The notes: generated from the sequence alone by a model not told the origin. 64,000 nt of DNA from Neoarius graeffei (GCF_027579695.1 NW_026869982.1:989001-1053000); one strand, 5' to 3'; shown: positions 40,744 to 51,814, counted from the stretch's first letter. Program-made: numbers and translations.

Positions 40744-40861
40744 GCTTACAGTACCTGGTATTCCTAGGCAGTCTCCCACTCAAGTACTAACCAGGCCCAA
40801 CTCTGTTTAGCTTCTGAAATCAGACGGGATCAGGCATTGTCAGAGTGGTTTGGCCGTGAGC
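40744..40861 (-). rRNA. 5S rRNA copy, class C
   Basis: Class C; GCTAGC spacer form. Confidence 0.85.
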
Positions 40862-40984
40862 AACAGTTTGCTGGAAATGTGCCGTTTTTCTTGCCTTGCC
40901 TTGCCTTGCGCCCAGAAGGAAAATTATTGCCTTGCTAGCAGAAGGAAAATTCAAACAGATTTCTGCAAGAAGACAAAATAAAAT

Positions 40985-41102
40985 GCTTACAGTACCTGGT
41001 ATTCCTAGGCAGTCTCCCACTCAAGTACTAACCAGGCCCAACTCTGTTTAGCTTCTGAGATCAGACGGGATCAGGCGTTGTCAGAGTGGTTTGGCCGTAA
41101 GC
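40985..41102 (-). rRNA. 5S rRNA copy, class A
   Basis: Class A; CAATAG flank, leftmost instance. Confidence 0.9.
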
Positions 41103-41215
41103 AATAGCTTGTTGGAAATGTGCCGTTTTTCTTGCCTTGCGATCAGAAGGAAAATTCTTGCCTTGCGACCAGAAGGAAAATTCAAACAGATTTCTGCAAG
41201 AAGACAAAATAAAAT

Positions 41216-41333
41216 GCTTACAGTACCTGGTATTCCTAGGCAGTCTCACACTCAAGTACTAACCAGGCCCAACTCTGTTTAGCTTCTCAGATCAGACAGG
41301 ATCAGGCATTGTCAGAGTGGTTTGGACGTAAAC
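41216..41333 (-). rRNA. 5S rRNA copy, class B
   Basis: Class B; (CAAGG)5. Confidence 0.75.
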
Positions 41334-41453
41334 AACAGTCTGGAAATGTGTGCCTTGCCTTGCCTTGCCTTGCCTTGCGCCCAGAAGGAAAATTCTTGCC
41401 TTGCGAGCAGAAGGAAAATTCAAACAGATTTCTGCAAGAAGACAAAATAAAAT

Positions 41454-41571
41454 GCTTACAGTACCTGGTATTCCTAGGCAGTCTCCCACTCAAGTACTAA
41501 CCAGGCCCAACTCTGTTTAGCTTCTGAGATCAGACGGGATCAGGCGTTCTCAGAGTGGTTTGGCCGTAAGC
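41454..41571 (-). rRNA. 5S rRNA copy, class A
   Basis: Class A with G23. Confidence 0.89.
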
Positions 41572-41684
41572 AACAGCTTGTTGGAAATGTGCCGTTTTTC
41601 TTGCCTTGCGATCAGAAGGAAAATTCTTGCCTTGCGACCAGAAGGAAAATTCAAACAGATTTCTGCAAGAAGACAAAATAAAAT

Positions 41685-41802
41685 GCTTACAGTACCTGGT
41701 ATTCCTAGGCAGTCTCACACTCAAGTACTAACCAGGCCCAACTCTGTTTAGCTTCTCAGATCAGACAGGATCAGGCATTGTCAGAGTGGTTTGGACGTAA
41801 AC
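41685..41802 (-). rRNA. 5S rRNA copy, class B
   Basis: Class B; (CAAGG)4. Confidence 0.75.
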
Positions 41803-41917
41803 AACAGTCTGGAAATGTGTGCCTTGCCTTGCCTTGCCTTGCGCCCAGAAGGAAAATTCTTGCCTTGCGAGCAGAAGGAAAATTCAAACAGATTTCTGCA
41901 AGAAGACAAAATAAAAT

Positions 41918-42035
41918 GCTTACAGTACCTGGTATTCCTAGGCAGTCTCCCACTCAAGTACTAACCAGGCAAAACTCTGTTTAGCTTCTGAAATCAGACG
42001 GGATCAGGCATTGTCAGAGTGGTTTGGCCGTGAGC
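41918..42035 (-). rRNA. 5S rRNA copy, class C, internal T4
   Basis: Class C with T64, T65. Confidence 0.72.
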
Positions 42036-42158
42036 AACAGTTTGCTGGAAATGTGCCGTTTTTCTTGCCTTGCCTTGCCTTGCGCCCAGAAGGAAAATTA
42101 TTGCCTTGCGAGCAGAAGGAAAATTCAAACAGATTTCTGCAAGAAGACAAAATAAAAT

Positions 42159-42276
42159 GCTTACAGTACCTGGTATTCCTAGGCAGTCTCCCACTCAAGT
42201 ACTAACCAGGCCCAACTCTGTTTAGCTTCTGAGATCAGACGGGATCAGGCGTTGTCAGAGTGGTTTGGCCGTAAGC
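42159..42276 (-). rRNA. 5S rRNA copy, class A
   Basis: Class A. Confidence 0.9.
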
Positions 42277-42389
42277 AACAGCTTGTTGGAAATGTGCCGT
42301 TTTTCTTGCCTTGCGATCAGAAGGAAAATTCTTGCCTTGCGACCAGAAGGAAAATTCAAACAGATTTCTGCAAGAAGACAAAATAAAAT

Positions 42390-42507
42390 GCTTACAGTAC
42401 CTGGTATTCCTAGGCAGTCTCACACTCAAGTACTAACCAGGCCCAACTCTGTTTAGCTTCTCAGATCAGACAGGATCAGGCATTGTCAGAGTGGTTTGGA
42501 CGTAAAC
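42390..42507 (-). rRNA. 5S rRNA copy, class B
   Basis: Class B; (CAAGG)5. Confidence 0.75.
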
Positions 42508-42627
42508 AACAGTCTGGAAATGTGTGCCTTGCCTTGCCTTGCCTTGCCTTGCGCCCAGAAGGAAAATTCTTGCCTTGCGAGCAGAAGGAAAATTCAAACA
42601 GATTTCTGCAAGAAGACAAAATAAAAT

Positions 42628-42745
42628 GCTTACAGTACCTGGTATTCCTAGGCAGTCTCCCACTCAAGTACTAACCAGGCCCAACTCTGTTTAGCTTCTG
42701 AAATCAGACGGGATCAGGCATTGTCAGAGTGGTTTGGCCGTGAGC
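42628..42745 (-). rRNA. 5S rRNA copy, class C
   Basis: Class C; GCACCC spacer. Confidence 0.85.
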
Positions 42746-42868
42746 AACAGTTTGCTGGAAATGTGCCGTTTTTCTTGCCTTGCCTTGCCTTGCACCCAGA
42801 AGGAAAATTATTGCCTTGCGAGCAGAAGGAAAATTCAAACAGATTTCTGCAAGAAGACAAAATAAAAT

Positions 42869-42986
42869 GCTTACAGTACCTGGTATTCCTAGGCAGTCTC
42901 CCACTCAAGTACTAACCAGGCCCAACTCTGTTTAGCTTCTGAGATCAGACGGGATCAGGCGTTGTCAGAGTGGTTTGGCCGTAAGC
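42869..42986 (-). rRNA. 5S rRNA copy, class A
   Basis: Class A. Confidence 0.9.
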
Positions 42987-43099
42987 AACAGCTTGTTGGA
43001 AATGTGCCGTTTTTCTTGCCTTGCGATCAGAAGGAAAATTCTTGCCTTGCGACCAGAAGGAAAATTCAAACAGATTTCTGCAAGAAGACAAAATAAAAT

Positions 43100-43217
43100 G
43101 CTTACAGTACCTGGTATTCCTAGGCAGTCTCACACTCAAGTACTAACCAGGCCCAACTCTGTTTAGCTTCTCAGATCAGACAGGATCAGGCATTGTCAGA
43201 GTGGTTTGGACGTAAAC
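43100..43217 (-). rRNA. 5S rRNA copy, class B
   Basis: Class B; (CAAGG)8. Confidence 0.75.
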
Positions 43218-43352
43218 AACAGTCTGGAAATGTGTGCCTTGCCTTGCCTTGCCTTGCCTTGCCTTGCCTTGCCTTGCGCCCAGAAGGAAAATTCTTGCCT
43301 TGCGAGCAGAAGGAAAATTCAAACAGATTTCTGCAAGAAGACAAAATAAAAT

Positions 43353-43470
43353 GCTTACAGTACCTGGTATTCCTAGGCAGTCTCCCACTCAAGTACTAAC
43401 CAGGCCCAACTCTGTTTAGCTTCTGAAATCAGACGGGATCAGGCATTGTCAGAGTGGTTTGGCCGTGAGC
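43353..43470 (-). rRNA. 5S rRNA copy, class C
   Basis: Class C; GCTAGC spacer. Confidence 0.85.
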
Positions 43471-43593
43471 AACAGTTTGCTGGAAATGTGCCGTTTTTCT
43501 TGCCTTGCCTTGCCTTGCGCCCAGAAGGAAAATTATTGCCTTGCTAGCAGAAGGAAAATTCAAACAGATTTCTGCAAGAAGACAAAATAAAAT

Positions 43594-43711
43594 GCTTACA
43601 GTACCTGGTATTCCTAGGCAGTCTCCCACTCAAGTACTAACCAGGCCCAACTCTGTTTAGCTTCTGAGATCAGACGGGATCAGGCGTTGTCAGAGTGGTT
43701 TGGCCGTAAGC
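43594..43711 (-). rRNA. 5S rRNA copy, class A
   Basis: Class A; CAATAG flank. Confidence 0.9.
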
Positions 43712-43824
43712 AATAGCTTGTTGGAAATGTGCCGTTTTTCTTGCCTTGCGATCAGAAGGAAAATTCTTGCCTTGCGACCAGAAGGAAAATTCAAACAGAT
43801 TTCTGCAAGAAGACAAAATAAAAT

Positions 43825-43942
43825 GCTTACAGTACCTGGTATTCCTAGGCAGTCTCCCACTCAAGTACTAACCAGGCCCAACTCTGTTTAGCTTCTGAGA
43901 TCAGACGGGATCAGGCGTTGTCAGAGTGGTTTGGCCGTAAGC
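43825..43942 (-). rRNA. 5S rRNA copy, class A
   Basis: Class A. Confidence 0.9.
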
Positions 43943-44055
43943 AACAGCTTGTTGGAAATGTGCCGTTTTTCTTGCCTTGCGATCAGAAGGAAAATTCTTG
44001 CCTTGCGACCAGAAGGAAAATTCAAACAGATTTCTGCAAGAAGACAAAATAAAAT

Positions 44056-44173
44056 GCTTACAGTACCTGGTATTCCTAGGCAGTCTCACACTCAAGTACT
44101 AACCAGGCCCAACTCTGTTTAGCTTCTCAGATCAGACAGGATCAGGCATTGTCAGAGTGGTTTGGACGTAAAC
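44056..44173 (-). rRNA. 5S rRNA copy, class B
   Basis: Class B; (CAAGG)6. Confidence 0.75.
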
Positions 44174-44298
44174 AACAGTCTGGAAATGTGTGCCTTGCCT
44201 TGCCTTGCCTTGCCTTGCCTTGCGCCCAGAAGGAAAATTCTTGCCTTGCGAGCAGAAGGAAAATTCAAACAGATTTCTGCAAGAAGACAAAATAAAAT

Positions 44299-44416
44299 GC
44301 TTACAGTACCTGGTATTCCTAGGCAGTCTCCCACTCAAGTACTAACCAGGCCCAACTCTGTTTAGCTTCTGAGATCAGACGGGATCAGGCGTTGTCAGAG
44401 TGGTTTGGCCGTAAGC
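44299..44416 (-). rRNA. 5S rRNA copy, class A
   Basis: Class A. Confidence 0.9.
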
Positions 44417-44529
44417 AACAGCTTGTTGGAAATGTGCCGTTTTTCTTGCCTTGCGATCAGAAGGAAAATTCTTGCCTTGCGACCAGAAGGAAAATTCAAA
44501 CAGATTTCTGCAAGAAGACAAAATAAAAT

Positions 44530-44647
44530 GCTTACAGTACCTGGTATTCCTAGGCAGTCTCCCACTCAAGTACTAACCAGGCCCAACTCTGTTTAGCTTC
44601 TGAGATCAGACGGGATCAGGCGTTGTCAGAGTGGTTTGGCCGTAAGC
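44530..44647 (-). rRNA. 5S rRNA copy, class A
   Basis: Class A. Confidence 0.9.
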
Positions 44648-44760
44648 AACAGCTTGTTGGAAATGTGCCGTTTTTCTTGCCTTGCGATCAGAAGGAAAAT
44701 TCTTGCCTTGCGACCAGAAGGAAAATTCAAACAGATTTCTGCAAGAAGACAAAATAAAAT

Positions 44761-44878
44761 GCTTACAGTACCTGGTATTCCTAGGCAGTCTCACACTCAA
44801 GTACTAACCAGGCCCAACTCTGTTTAGCTTCTCAGATCAGACAGGATCAGGCATTGTCAGAGTGGTTTGGACGTAAAC
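44761..44878 (-). rRNA. 5S rRNA copy, class B
   Basis: Class B; (CAAGG)6. Confidence 0.75.
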
Positions 44879-45003
44879 AACAGTCTGGAAATGTGTGCCT
44901 TGCCTTGCCTTGCCTTGCCTTGCCTTGCGCCCAGAAGGAAAATTCTTGCCTTGCGAGCAGAAGGAAAATTCAAACAGATTTCTGCAAGAAGACAAAATAA
45001 AAT

Positions 45004-45121
45004 GCTTACAGTACCTGGTATTCCTAGGCAGTCTCCCACTCAAGTACTAACCAGGCCCAACTCTGTTTAGCTTCTGAGATCAGACGGGATCAGGCGTTGT
45101 CAGAGTGGTTTGGCCGTAAGC
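45004..45121 (-). rRNA. 5S rRNA copy, class A
   Basis: Class A. Confidence 0.9.
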
Positions 45122-45234
45122 AACAGCTTGTTGGAAATGTGCCGTTTTTCTTGCCTTGCGATCAGAAGGAAAATTCTTGCCTTGCGACCAGAAGGAAAAT
45201 TCAAACAGATTTCTGCAAGAAGACAAAATAAAAT

Positions 45235-45352
45235 GCTTACAGTACCTGGTATTCCTAGGCAGTCTCACACTCAAGTACTAACCAGGCCCAACTCTGTTTA
45301 GCTTCTCAGATCAGACAGGATCAGGCATTGTCAGAGTGGTTTGGACGTAAAC
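45235..45352 (-). rRNA. 5S rRNA copy, class B
   Basis: Class B; (CAAGG)6. Confidence 0.75.
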
Positions 45353-45477
45353 AACAGTCTGGAAATGTGTGCCTTGCCTTGCCTTGCCTTGCCTTGCCTT
45401 GCGCCCAGAAGGAAAATTCTTGCCTTGCGAGCAGAAGGAAAATTCAAACAGATTTCTGCAAGAAGACAAAATAAAAT

Positions 45478-45595
45478 GCTTACAGTACCTGGTATTCCTA
45501 GGCAGTCTCCCACTCAAGTACTAACCAGGCCCAACTCTGTTTAGCTTCTGAAATCAGACGGGATCAGGCATTGTCAGAGTGGTTTGGCCGTGAGC
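45478..45595 (-). rRNA. 5S rRNA copy, class C
   Basis: Class C; private TTACGCCC in spacer. Confidence 0.85.
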
Positions 45596-45718
45596 AACAG
45601 TTTGCTGGAAATGTGCCGTTTTTCTTGCCTTGCCTTGCCTTACGCCCAGAAGGAAAATTATTGCCTTGCGAGCAGAAGGAAAATTCAAACAGATTTCTGC
45701 AAGAAGACAAAATAAAAT

Positions 45719-45836
45719 GCTTACAGTACCTGGTATTCCTAGGCAGTCTCCCACTCAAGTACTAACCAGGCCCAACTCTGTTTAGCTTCTGAGATCAGAC
45801 GGGATCAGGCGTTGTCAGAGTGGTTTGGCCGTAAGC
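45719..45836 (-). rRNA. 5S rRNA copy, class A
   Basis: Class A. Confidence 0.9.
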
Positions 45837-45949
45837 AACAGCTTGTTGGAAATGTGCCGTTTTTCTTGCCTTGCGATCAGAAGGAAAATTCTTGCCTTGC
45901 GACCAGAAGGAAAATTCAAACAGATTTCTGCAAGAAGACAAAATAAAAT

Positions 45950-46067
45950 GCTTACAGTACCTGGTATTCCTAGGCAGTCTCACACTCAAGTACTAACCAG
46001 GCCCAACTCTGTTTAGCTTCTCAGATCAGACAGGATCAGGCATTGTCAGAGTGGTTTGGACGTAAAC
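45950..46067 (-). rRNA. 5S rRNA copy, class B
   Basis: Class B; (CAAGG)6. Confidence 0.75.
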
Positions 46068-46192
46068 AACAGTCTGGAAATGTGTGCCTTGCCTTGCCTT
46101 GCCTTGCCTTGCCTTGCGCCCAGAAGGAAAATTCTTGCCTTGCGAGCAGAAGGAAAATTCAAACAGATTTCTGCAAGAAGACAAAATAAAAT

Positions 46193-46310
46193 GCTTACAG
46201 TACCTGGTATTCCTAGGCAGTCTCCCACTCAAGTACTAACCAGGCCCAACTCTGTTTAGCTTCTGAAATCAGACGGGATCAGGCATTGTCAGAGTGGTTT
46301 GGCCGTGAGC
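46193..46310 (-). rRNA. 5S rRNA copy, class C
   Basis: Class C; GCACCC spacer. Confidence 0.85.
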
Positions 46311-46433
46311 AACAGTTTGCTGGAAATGTGCCGTTTTTCTTGCCTTGCCTTGCCTTGCACCCAGAAGGAAAATTATTGCCTTGCGAGCAGAAGGAAAATT
46401 CAAACAGATTTCTGCAAGAAGACAAAATAAAAT

Positions 46434-46551
46434 GCTTACAGTACCTGGTATTCCTAGGCAGTCTCCCACTCAAGTACTAACCAGGCCCAACTCTGTTTAG
46501 CTTCTGAGATCAGACGGGATCAGGCGTTGTCAGAGTGGTTTGGCCGTAAGC
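46434..46551 (-). rRNA. 5S rRNA copy, class A
   Basis: Class A. Confidence 0.9.
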
Positions 46552-46664
46552 AACAGCTTGTTGGAAATGTGCCGTTTTTCTTGCCTTGCGATCAGAAGGA
46601 AAATTCTTGCCTTGCGACCAGAAGGAAAATTCAAACAGATTTCTGCAAGAAGACAAAATAAAAT

Positions 46665-46782
46665 GCTTACAGTACCTGGTATTCCTAGGCAGTCTCACAC
46701 TCAAGTACTAACCAGGCCCAACTCTGTTTAGCTTCTCAGATCAGACAGGATCAGGCATTGTCAGAGTGGTTTGGACGTAAAC
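46665..46782 (-). rRNA. 5S rRNA copy, class B
   Basis: Class B; (CAAGG)6. Confidence 0.75.
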
Positions 46783-46907
46783 AACAGTCTGGAAATGTGT
46801 GCCTTGCCTTGCCTTGCCTTGCCTTGCCTTGCGCCCAGAAGGAAAATTCTTGCCTTGCGAGCAGAAGGAAAATTCAAACAGATTTCTGCAAGAAGACAAA
46901 ATAAAAT

Positions 46908-47025
46908 GCTTACAGTACCTGGTATTCCTAGGCAGTCTCCCACTCAAGTACTAACCAGGCCCAACTCTGTTTAGCTTCTGAAATCAGACGGGATCAGGCA
47001 TTGTCAGAGTGGTTTGGCCGTGAGC
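46908..47025 (-). rRNA. 5S rRNA copy, class C
   Basis: Class C; GCTAGC spacer. Confidence 0.85.
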
Positions 47026-47148
47026 AACAGTTTGCTGGAAATGTGCCGTTTTTCTTGCCTTGCCTTGCCTTGCGCCCAGAAGGAAAATTATTGCCTTGCT
47101 AGCAGAAGGAAAATTCAAACAGATTTCTGCAAGAAGACAAAATAAAAT

Positions 47149-47266
47149 GCTTACAGTACCTGGTATTCCTAGGCAGTCTCCCACTCAAGTACTAACCAGG
47201 CCCAACTCTGTTTAGCTTCTGAGATCAGACGGGATCAGGCGTTGTCAGAGTGGTTTGGCCGTAAGC
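47149..47266 (-). rRNA. 5S rRNA copy, class A
   Basis: Class A; CAATAG flank. Confidence 0.9.
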
Positions 47267-47379
47267 AATAGCTTGTTGGAAATGTGCCGTTTTTCTTGCC
47301 TTGCGATCAGAAGGAAAATTCTTGCCTTGCGACCAGAAGGAAAATTCAAACAGATTTCTGCAAGAAGACAAAATAAAAT

Positions 47380-47497
47380 GCTTACAGTACCTGGTATTCC
47401 TAGGCAGTCTCCCACTCAAGTACTAACCAGGCCCAACTCTGTTTAGCTTCTGAGATCAGACGGGATCAGGCGTTGTCAGAGTGGTTTGGCCGTAAGC
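47380..47497 (-). rRNA. 5S rRNA copy, class A
   Basis: Class A. Confidence 0.9.
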
Positions 47498-47610
47498 AAC
47501 AGCTTGTTGGAAATGTGCCGTTTTTCTTGCCTTGCGATCAGAAGGAAAATTCTTGCCTTGCGACCAGAAGGAAAATTCAAACAGATTTCTGCAAGAAGAC
47601 AAAATAAAAT

Positions 47611-47728
47611 GCTTACAGTACCTGGTATTCCTAGGCAGTCTCACACTCAAGTACTAACCAGGCCCAACTCTGTTTAGCTTCTCAGATCAGACAGGATCAG
47701 GCATTGTCAGAGTGGTTTGGACGTAAAC
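47611..47728 (-). rRNA. 5S rRNA copy, class B
   Basis: Class B; (CAAGG)6. Confidence 0.75.
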
Positions 47729-47853
47729 AACAGTCTGGAAATGTGTGCCTTGCCTTGCCTTGCCTTGCCTTGCCTTGCGCCCAGAAGGAAAATTCTTGCC
47801 TTGCGAGCAGAAGGAAAATTCAAACAGATTTCTGCAAGAAGACAAAATAAAAT

Positions 47854-47971
47854 GCTTACAGTACCTGGTATTCCTAGGCAGTCTCCCACTCAAGTACTAA
47901 CCAGGCCCAACTCTGTTTAGCTTCTGAGATCAGACGGGATCAGGCGTTGTCAGAGTGGTTTGGCCGTAAGC
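47854..47971 (-). rRNA. 5S rRNA copy, class A
   Basis: Class A. Confidence 0.9.
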
Positions 47972-48084
47972 AACAGCTTGTTGGAAATGTGCCGTTTTTC
48001 TTGCCTTGCGATCAGAAGGAAAATTCTTGCCTTGCGACCAGAAGGAAAATTCAAACAGATTTCTGCAAGAAGACAAAATAAAAT

Positions 48085-48202
48085 GCTTACAGTACCTGGT
48101 ATTCCTAGGCAGTCTCACACTCAAGTACTAACCAGGCCCAACTCTGTTTAGCTTCTCAGATCAGACAGGATCAGGCATTGTCAGAGTGGTTTGGACGTAA
48201 AC
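48085..48202 (-). rRNA. 5S rRNA copy, class B
   Basis: Class B; (CAAGG)6. Confidence 0.75.
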
Positions 48203-48327
48203 AACAGTCTGGAAATGTGTGCCTTGCCTTGCCTTGCCTTGCCTTGCCTTGCGCCCAGAAGGAAAATTCTTGCCTTGCGAGCAGAAGGAAAATTCAAACA
48301 GATTTCTGCAAGAAGACAAAATAAAAT

Positions 48328-48445
48328 GCTTACAGTACCTGGTATTCCTAGGCAGTCTCCCACTCAAGTACTAACCAGGCCCAACTCTGTTTAGCTTCTG
48401 AGATCAGACGGGATCAGGCGTTGTCAGAGTGGTTTGGCCGTAAGC
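48328..48445 (-). rRNA. 5S rRNA copy, class A
   Basis: Class A. Confidence 0.9.
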
Positions 48446-48558
48446 AACAGCTTGTTGGAAATGTGCCGTTTTTCTTGCCTTGCGATCAGAAGGAAAATTC
48501 TTGCCTTGCGACCAGAAGGAAAATTCAAACAGATTTCTGCAAGAAGACAAAATAAAAT

Positions 48559-48676
48559 GCTTACAGTACCTGGTATTCCTAGGCAGTCTCACACTCAAGT
48601 ACTAACCAGGCCCAACTCTGTTTAGCTTCTCAGATCAGACAGGATCAGGCATTGTCAGAGTGGTTTGGACGTAAAC
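48559..48676 (-). rRNA. 5S rRNA copy, class B
   Basis: Class B; (CAAGG)16. Confidence 0.75.
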
Positions 48677-48695
48677 AACAGTCTGGAAATGTGTG

Positions 48696-48775
48696 CCTTG
48701 CCTTGCCTTGCCTTGCCTTGCCTTGCCTTGCCTTGCCTTGCCTTGCCTTGCCTTGCCTTGCCTTGCCTTGCCTTG
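48696..48775. repeat. CCTTG/CAAGG tract, 16 copies
   Basis: The only tract above nine copies right of 36 kb, isolated among units with 5-6 pentamers. Confidence 0.95.
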
Positions 48776-48851
48776 CGCCCAGAAGGAAAATTCTTGCCTT
48801 GCGAGCAGAAGGAAAATTCAAACAGATTTCTGCAAGAAGACAAAATAAAAT

Positions 48852-48969
48852 GCTTACAGTACCTGGTATTCCTAGGCAGTCTCCCACTCAAGTACTAACC
48901 AGGCCCAACTCTGTTTAGCTTCTGAGATCAGACGGGATCAGGCGTTGTCAGAGTGGTTTGGCCGTAAGC
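48852..48969 (-). rRNA. 5S rRNA copy, class A
   Basis: Class A. Confidence 0.9.
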
Positions 48970-49082
48970 AACAGCTTGTTGGAAATGTGCCGTTTTTCTT
49001 GCCTTGCGATCAGAAGGAAAATTCTTGCCTTGCGACCAGAAGGAAAATTCAAACAGATTTCTGCAAGAAGACAAAATAAAAT

Positions 49083-49200
49083 GCTTACAGTACCTGGTAT
49101 TCCTAGGCAGTCTCACACTCAAGTACTAACCAGGCCCAACTCTGTTTAGCTTCTCAGATCAGACAGGATCAGGCATTGTCAGAGTGGTTTGGACGTAAAC
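49083..49200 (-). rRNA. 5S rRNA copy, class B
   Basis: Class B; (CAAGG)5. Confidence 0.75.
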
Positions 49201-49320
49201 AACAGTCTGGAAATGTGTGCCTTGCCTTGCCTTGCCTTGCCTTGCGCCCAGAAGGAAAATTCTTGCCTTGCGAGCAGAAGGAAAATTCAAACAGATTTCT
49301 GCAAGAAGACAAAATAAAAT

Positions 49321-49438
49321 GCTTACAGTACCTGGTATTCCTAGGCAGTCTCCCACTCAAGTACTAACCAGGCCCAACTCTGTTTAGCTTCTGAAATCAG
49401 ACGGGATCAGGCATTGTCAGAGTGGTTTGGCCGTGAGC
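49321..49438 (-). rRNA. 5S rRNA copy, class C
   Basis: Class C; GCACCC spacer. Confidence 0.85.
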
Positions 49439-49561
49439 AACAGTTTGCTGGAAATGTGCCGTTTTTCTTGCCTTGCCTTGCCTTGCACCCAGAAGGAAAA
49501 TTATTGCCTTGCGAGCAGAAGGAAAATTCAAACAGATTTCTGCAAGAAGACAAAATAAAAT

Positions 49562-49679
49562 GCTTACAGTACCTGGTATTCCTAGGCAGTCTCCCACTCA
49601 AGTACTAACCAGGCCCAACTCTGTTTAGCTTCTGAGATCAGACGGGATCAGGCGTTGTCAGAGTGGTTTGGCCGTAAGC
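49562..49679 (-). rRNA. 5S rRNA copy, class A
   Basis: Class A. Confidence 0.9.
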
Positions 49680-49792
49680 AACAGCTTGTTGGAAATGTGC
49701 CGTTTTTCTTGCCTTGCGATCAGAAGGAAAATTCTTGCCTTGCGACCAGAAGGAAAATTCAAACAGATTTCTGCAAGAAGACAAAATAAAAT

Positions 49793-49910
49793 GCTTACAG
49801 TACCTGGTATTCCTAGGCAGTCTCACACTCAAGTACTAACCAGGCCCAACTCTGTTTAGCTTCTCAGATCAGACAGGATCAGGCATTGTCAGAGTGGTTT
49901 GGACGTAAAC
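49793..49910 (-). rRNA. 5S rRNA copy, class B
   Basis: Class B; (CAAGG)6. Confidence 0.75.
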
Positions 49911-50035
49911 AACAGTCTGGAAATGTGTGCCTTGCCTTGCCTTGCCTTGCCTTGCCTTGCGCCCAGAAGGAAAATTCTTGCCTTGCGAGCAGAAGGAAAA
50001 TTCAAACAGATTTCTGCAAGAAGACAAAATAAAAT

Positions 50036-50153
50036 GCTTACAGTACCTGGTATTCCTAGGCAGTCTCCCACTCAAGTACTAACCAGGCCCAACTCTGTTT
50101 AGCTTCTGAAATCAGACGGGATCAGGCATTGTCAGAGTGGTTTGGCCGTGAGC
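50036..50153 (-). rRNA. 5S rRNA copy, class C
   Basis: Class C; GCTAGC spacer. Confidence 0.85.
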
Positions 50154-50276
50154 AACAGTTTGCTGGAAATGTGCCGTTTTTCTTGCCTTGCCTTGCCTTG
50201 CGCCCAGAAGGAAAATTATTGCCTTGCTAGCAGAAGGAAAATTCAAACAGATTTCTGCAAGAAGACAAAATAAAAT

Positions 50277-50394
50277 GCTTACAGTACCTGGTATTCCTAG
50301 GCAGTCTCCCACCCAAGTACTAACCAGGCCCAACTCTGTTTAGCTTCTGAGATCAGACGGGATCAGGCGTTGTCAGAGTGGTTTGGCCGTAAGC
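50277..50394 (-). rRNA. 5S rRNA copy, class A
   Basis: Class A with G82 (C box GGGTGGG); CAATAG flank. Confidence 0.88.
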
Positions 50395-50507
50395 AATAGC
50401 TTGTTGGAAATGTGCCGTTTTTCTTGCCTTGCGATCAGAAGGAAAATTCTTGCCTTGCGACCAGAAGGAAAATTCAAACAGATTTCTGCAAGAAGACAAA
50501 ATAAAAT

Positions 50508-50625
50508 GCTTACAGTACCTGGTATTCCTAGGCAGTCTCACACTCAAGTACTAACCAGGCCCAACTCTGTTTAGCTTCTGAGATCAGACGGGATCAGGCG
50601 TTGTCAGAGTGGTTTGGCCGTAAGC
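50508..50625 (-). rRNA. 5S rRNA copy, class A mosaic
   Basis: Class A apart from T86. Confidence 0.85.
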
Positions 50626-50738
50626 AACAGCTTGTTGGAAATGTGCCGTTTTTCTTGCCTTGCGATCAGAAGGAAAATTCTTGCCTTGCGACCAGAAGGA
50701 AAATTCAAACAGATTTCTGCAAGAAGACAAAATAAAAT

Positions 50739-50856
50739 GCTTACAGTACCTGGTATTCCTAGGCAGTCTCCCACTCAAGTACTAACCAGGCCCAACTCTG
50801 TTTAGCTTCTGAGATCAGACGGGATCAGGCGTTGTCAGAGTGGTTTGGCCGTAAGC
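50739..50856 (-). rRNA. 5S rRNA copy, class A
   Basis: Class A. Confidence 0.9.
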
Positions 50857-50969
50857 AACAGCTTGTTGGAAATGTGCCGTTTTTCTTGCCTTGCGATCAG
50901 AAGGAAAATTCTTGCCTTGCGACCAGAAGGAAAATTCAAACAGATTTCTGCAAGAAGACAAAATAAAAT

Positions 50970-51087
50970 GCTTACAGTACCTGGTATTCCTAGGCAGTCT
51001 CACACTCAAGTACTAACCAGGCCCAACTCTGTTTAGCTTCTCAGATCAGACAGGATCAGGCATTGTCAGAGTGGTTTGGACGTAAAC
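50970..51087 (-). rRNA. 5S rRNA copy, class B
   Basis: Class B; (CAAGG)9. Confidence 0.75.
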
Positions 51088-51227
51088 AACAGTCTGGAAA
51101 TGTGTGCCTTGCCTTGCCTTGCCTTGCCTTGCCTTGCCTTGCCTTGCCTTGCGCCCAGAAGGAAAATTCTTGCCTTGCGAGCAGAAGGAAAATTCAAACA
51201 GATTTCTGCAAGAAGACAAAATAAAAT

Positions 51228-51345
51228 GCTTACAGTACCTGGTATTCCTAGGCAGTCTCCCACTCAAGTACTAACCAGGCCCAACTCTGTTTAGCTTCTG
51301 AGATCAGACGGGATCAGGCGTTGTCAGAGTGGTTTGGCCGTAAGC
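51228..51345 (-). rRNA. 5S rRNA copy, class A
   Basis: Class A. Confidence 0.9.
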
Positions 51346-51458
51346 AACAGCTTGTTGGAAATGTGCCGTTTTTCTTGCCTTGCGATCAGAAGGAAAATTC
51401 TTGCCTTGCGACCAGAAGGAAAATTCAAACAGATTTCTGCAAGAAGACAAAATAAAAT

Positions 51459-51576
51459 GCTTACAGTACCTGGTATTCCTAGGCAGTCTCACACTCAAGT
51501 ACTAACCAGGCCCAACTCTGTTTAGCTTCTCAGATCAGACAGGATCAGGCATTGTCAGAGTGGTTTGGACGTAAAC
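51459..51576 (-). rRNA. 5S rRNA copy, class B
   Basis: Class B; (CAAGG)5. Confidence 0.75.
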
Positions 51577-51696
51577 AACAGTCTGGAAATGTGTGCCTTG
51601 CCTTGCCTTGCCTTGCCTTGCGCCCAGAAGGAAAATTCTTGCCTTGCGAGCAGAAGGAAAATTCAAACAGATTTCTGCAAGAAGACAAAATAAAAT

Positions 51697-51814
51697 GCTT
51701 ACAGTACCTGGTATTCCTAGGCAGTCTCCCACTCAAGTACTAACCAGGCCCAACTCTGTTTAGCTTCTGAAATCAGACGGGATCAGGCATTGTCAGAGTG
51801 GTTTGGCCGTGAGC
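51697..51814 (-). rRNA. 5S rRNA copy, class C
   Basis: Class C; GCACCC spacer. Confidence 0.85.

Larger units (their letters stand above)
41299..43907 (-). repeat. Right-domain 11-monomer higher-order repeat, copy 1
   Basis: Order: B5, A(G23), B4, C(internal T4), A, B5, C(GCACCC spacer), A, B8, C(GCTAGC spacer), A(CAATAG spacer). It is 2609 bp; the extra 10 bp are two pentamers in the ninth unit. Confidence 0.88.
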
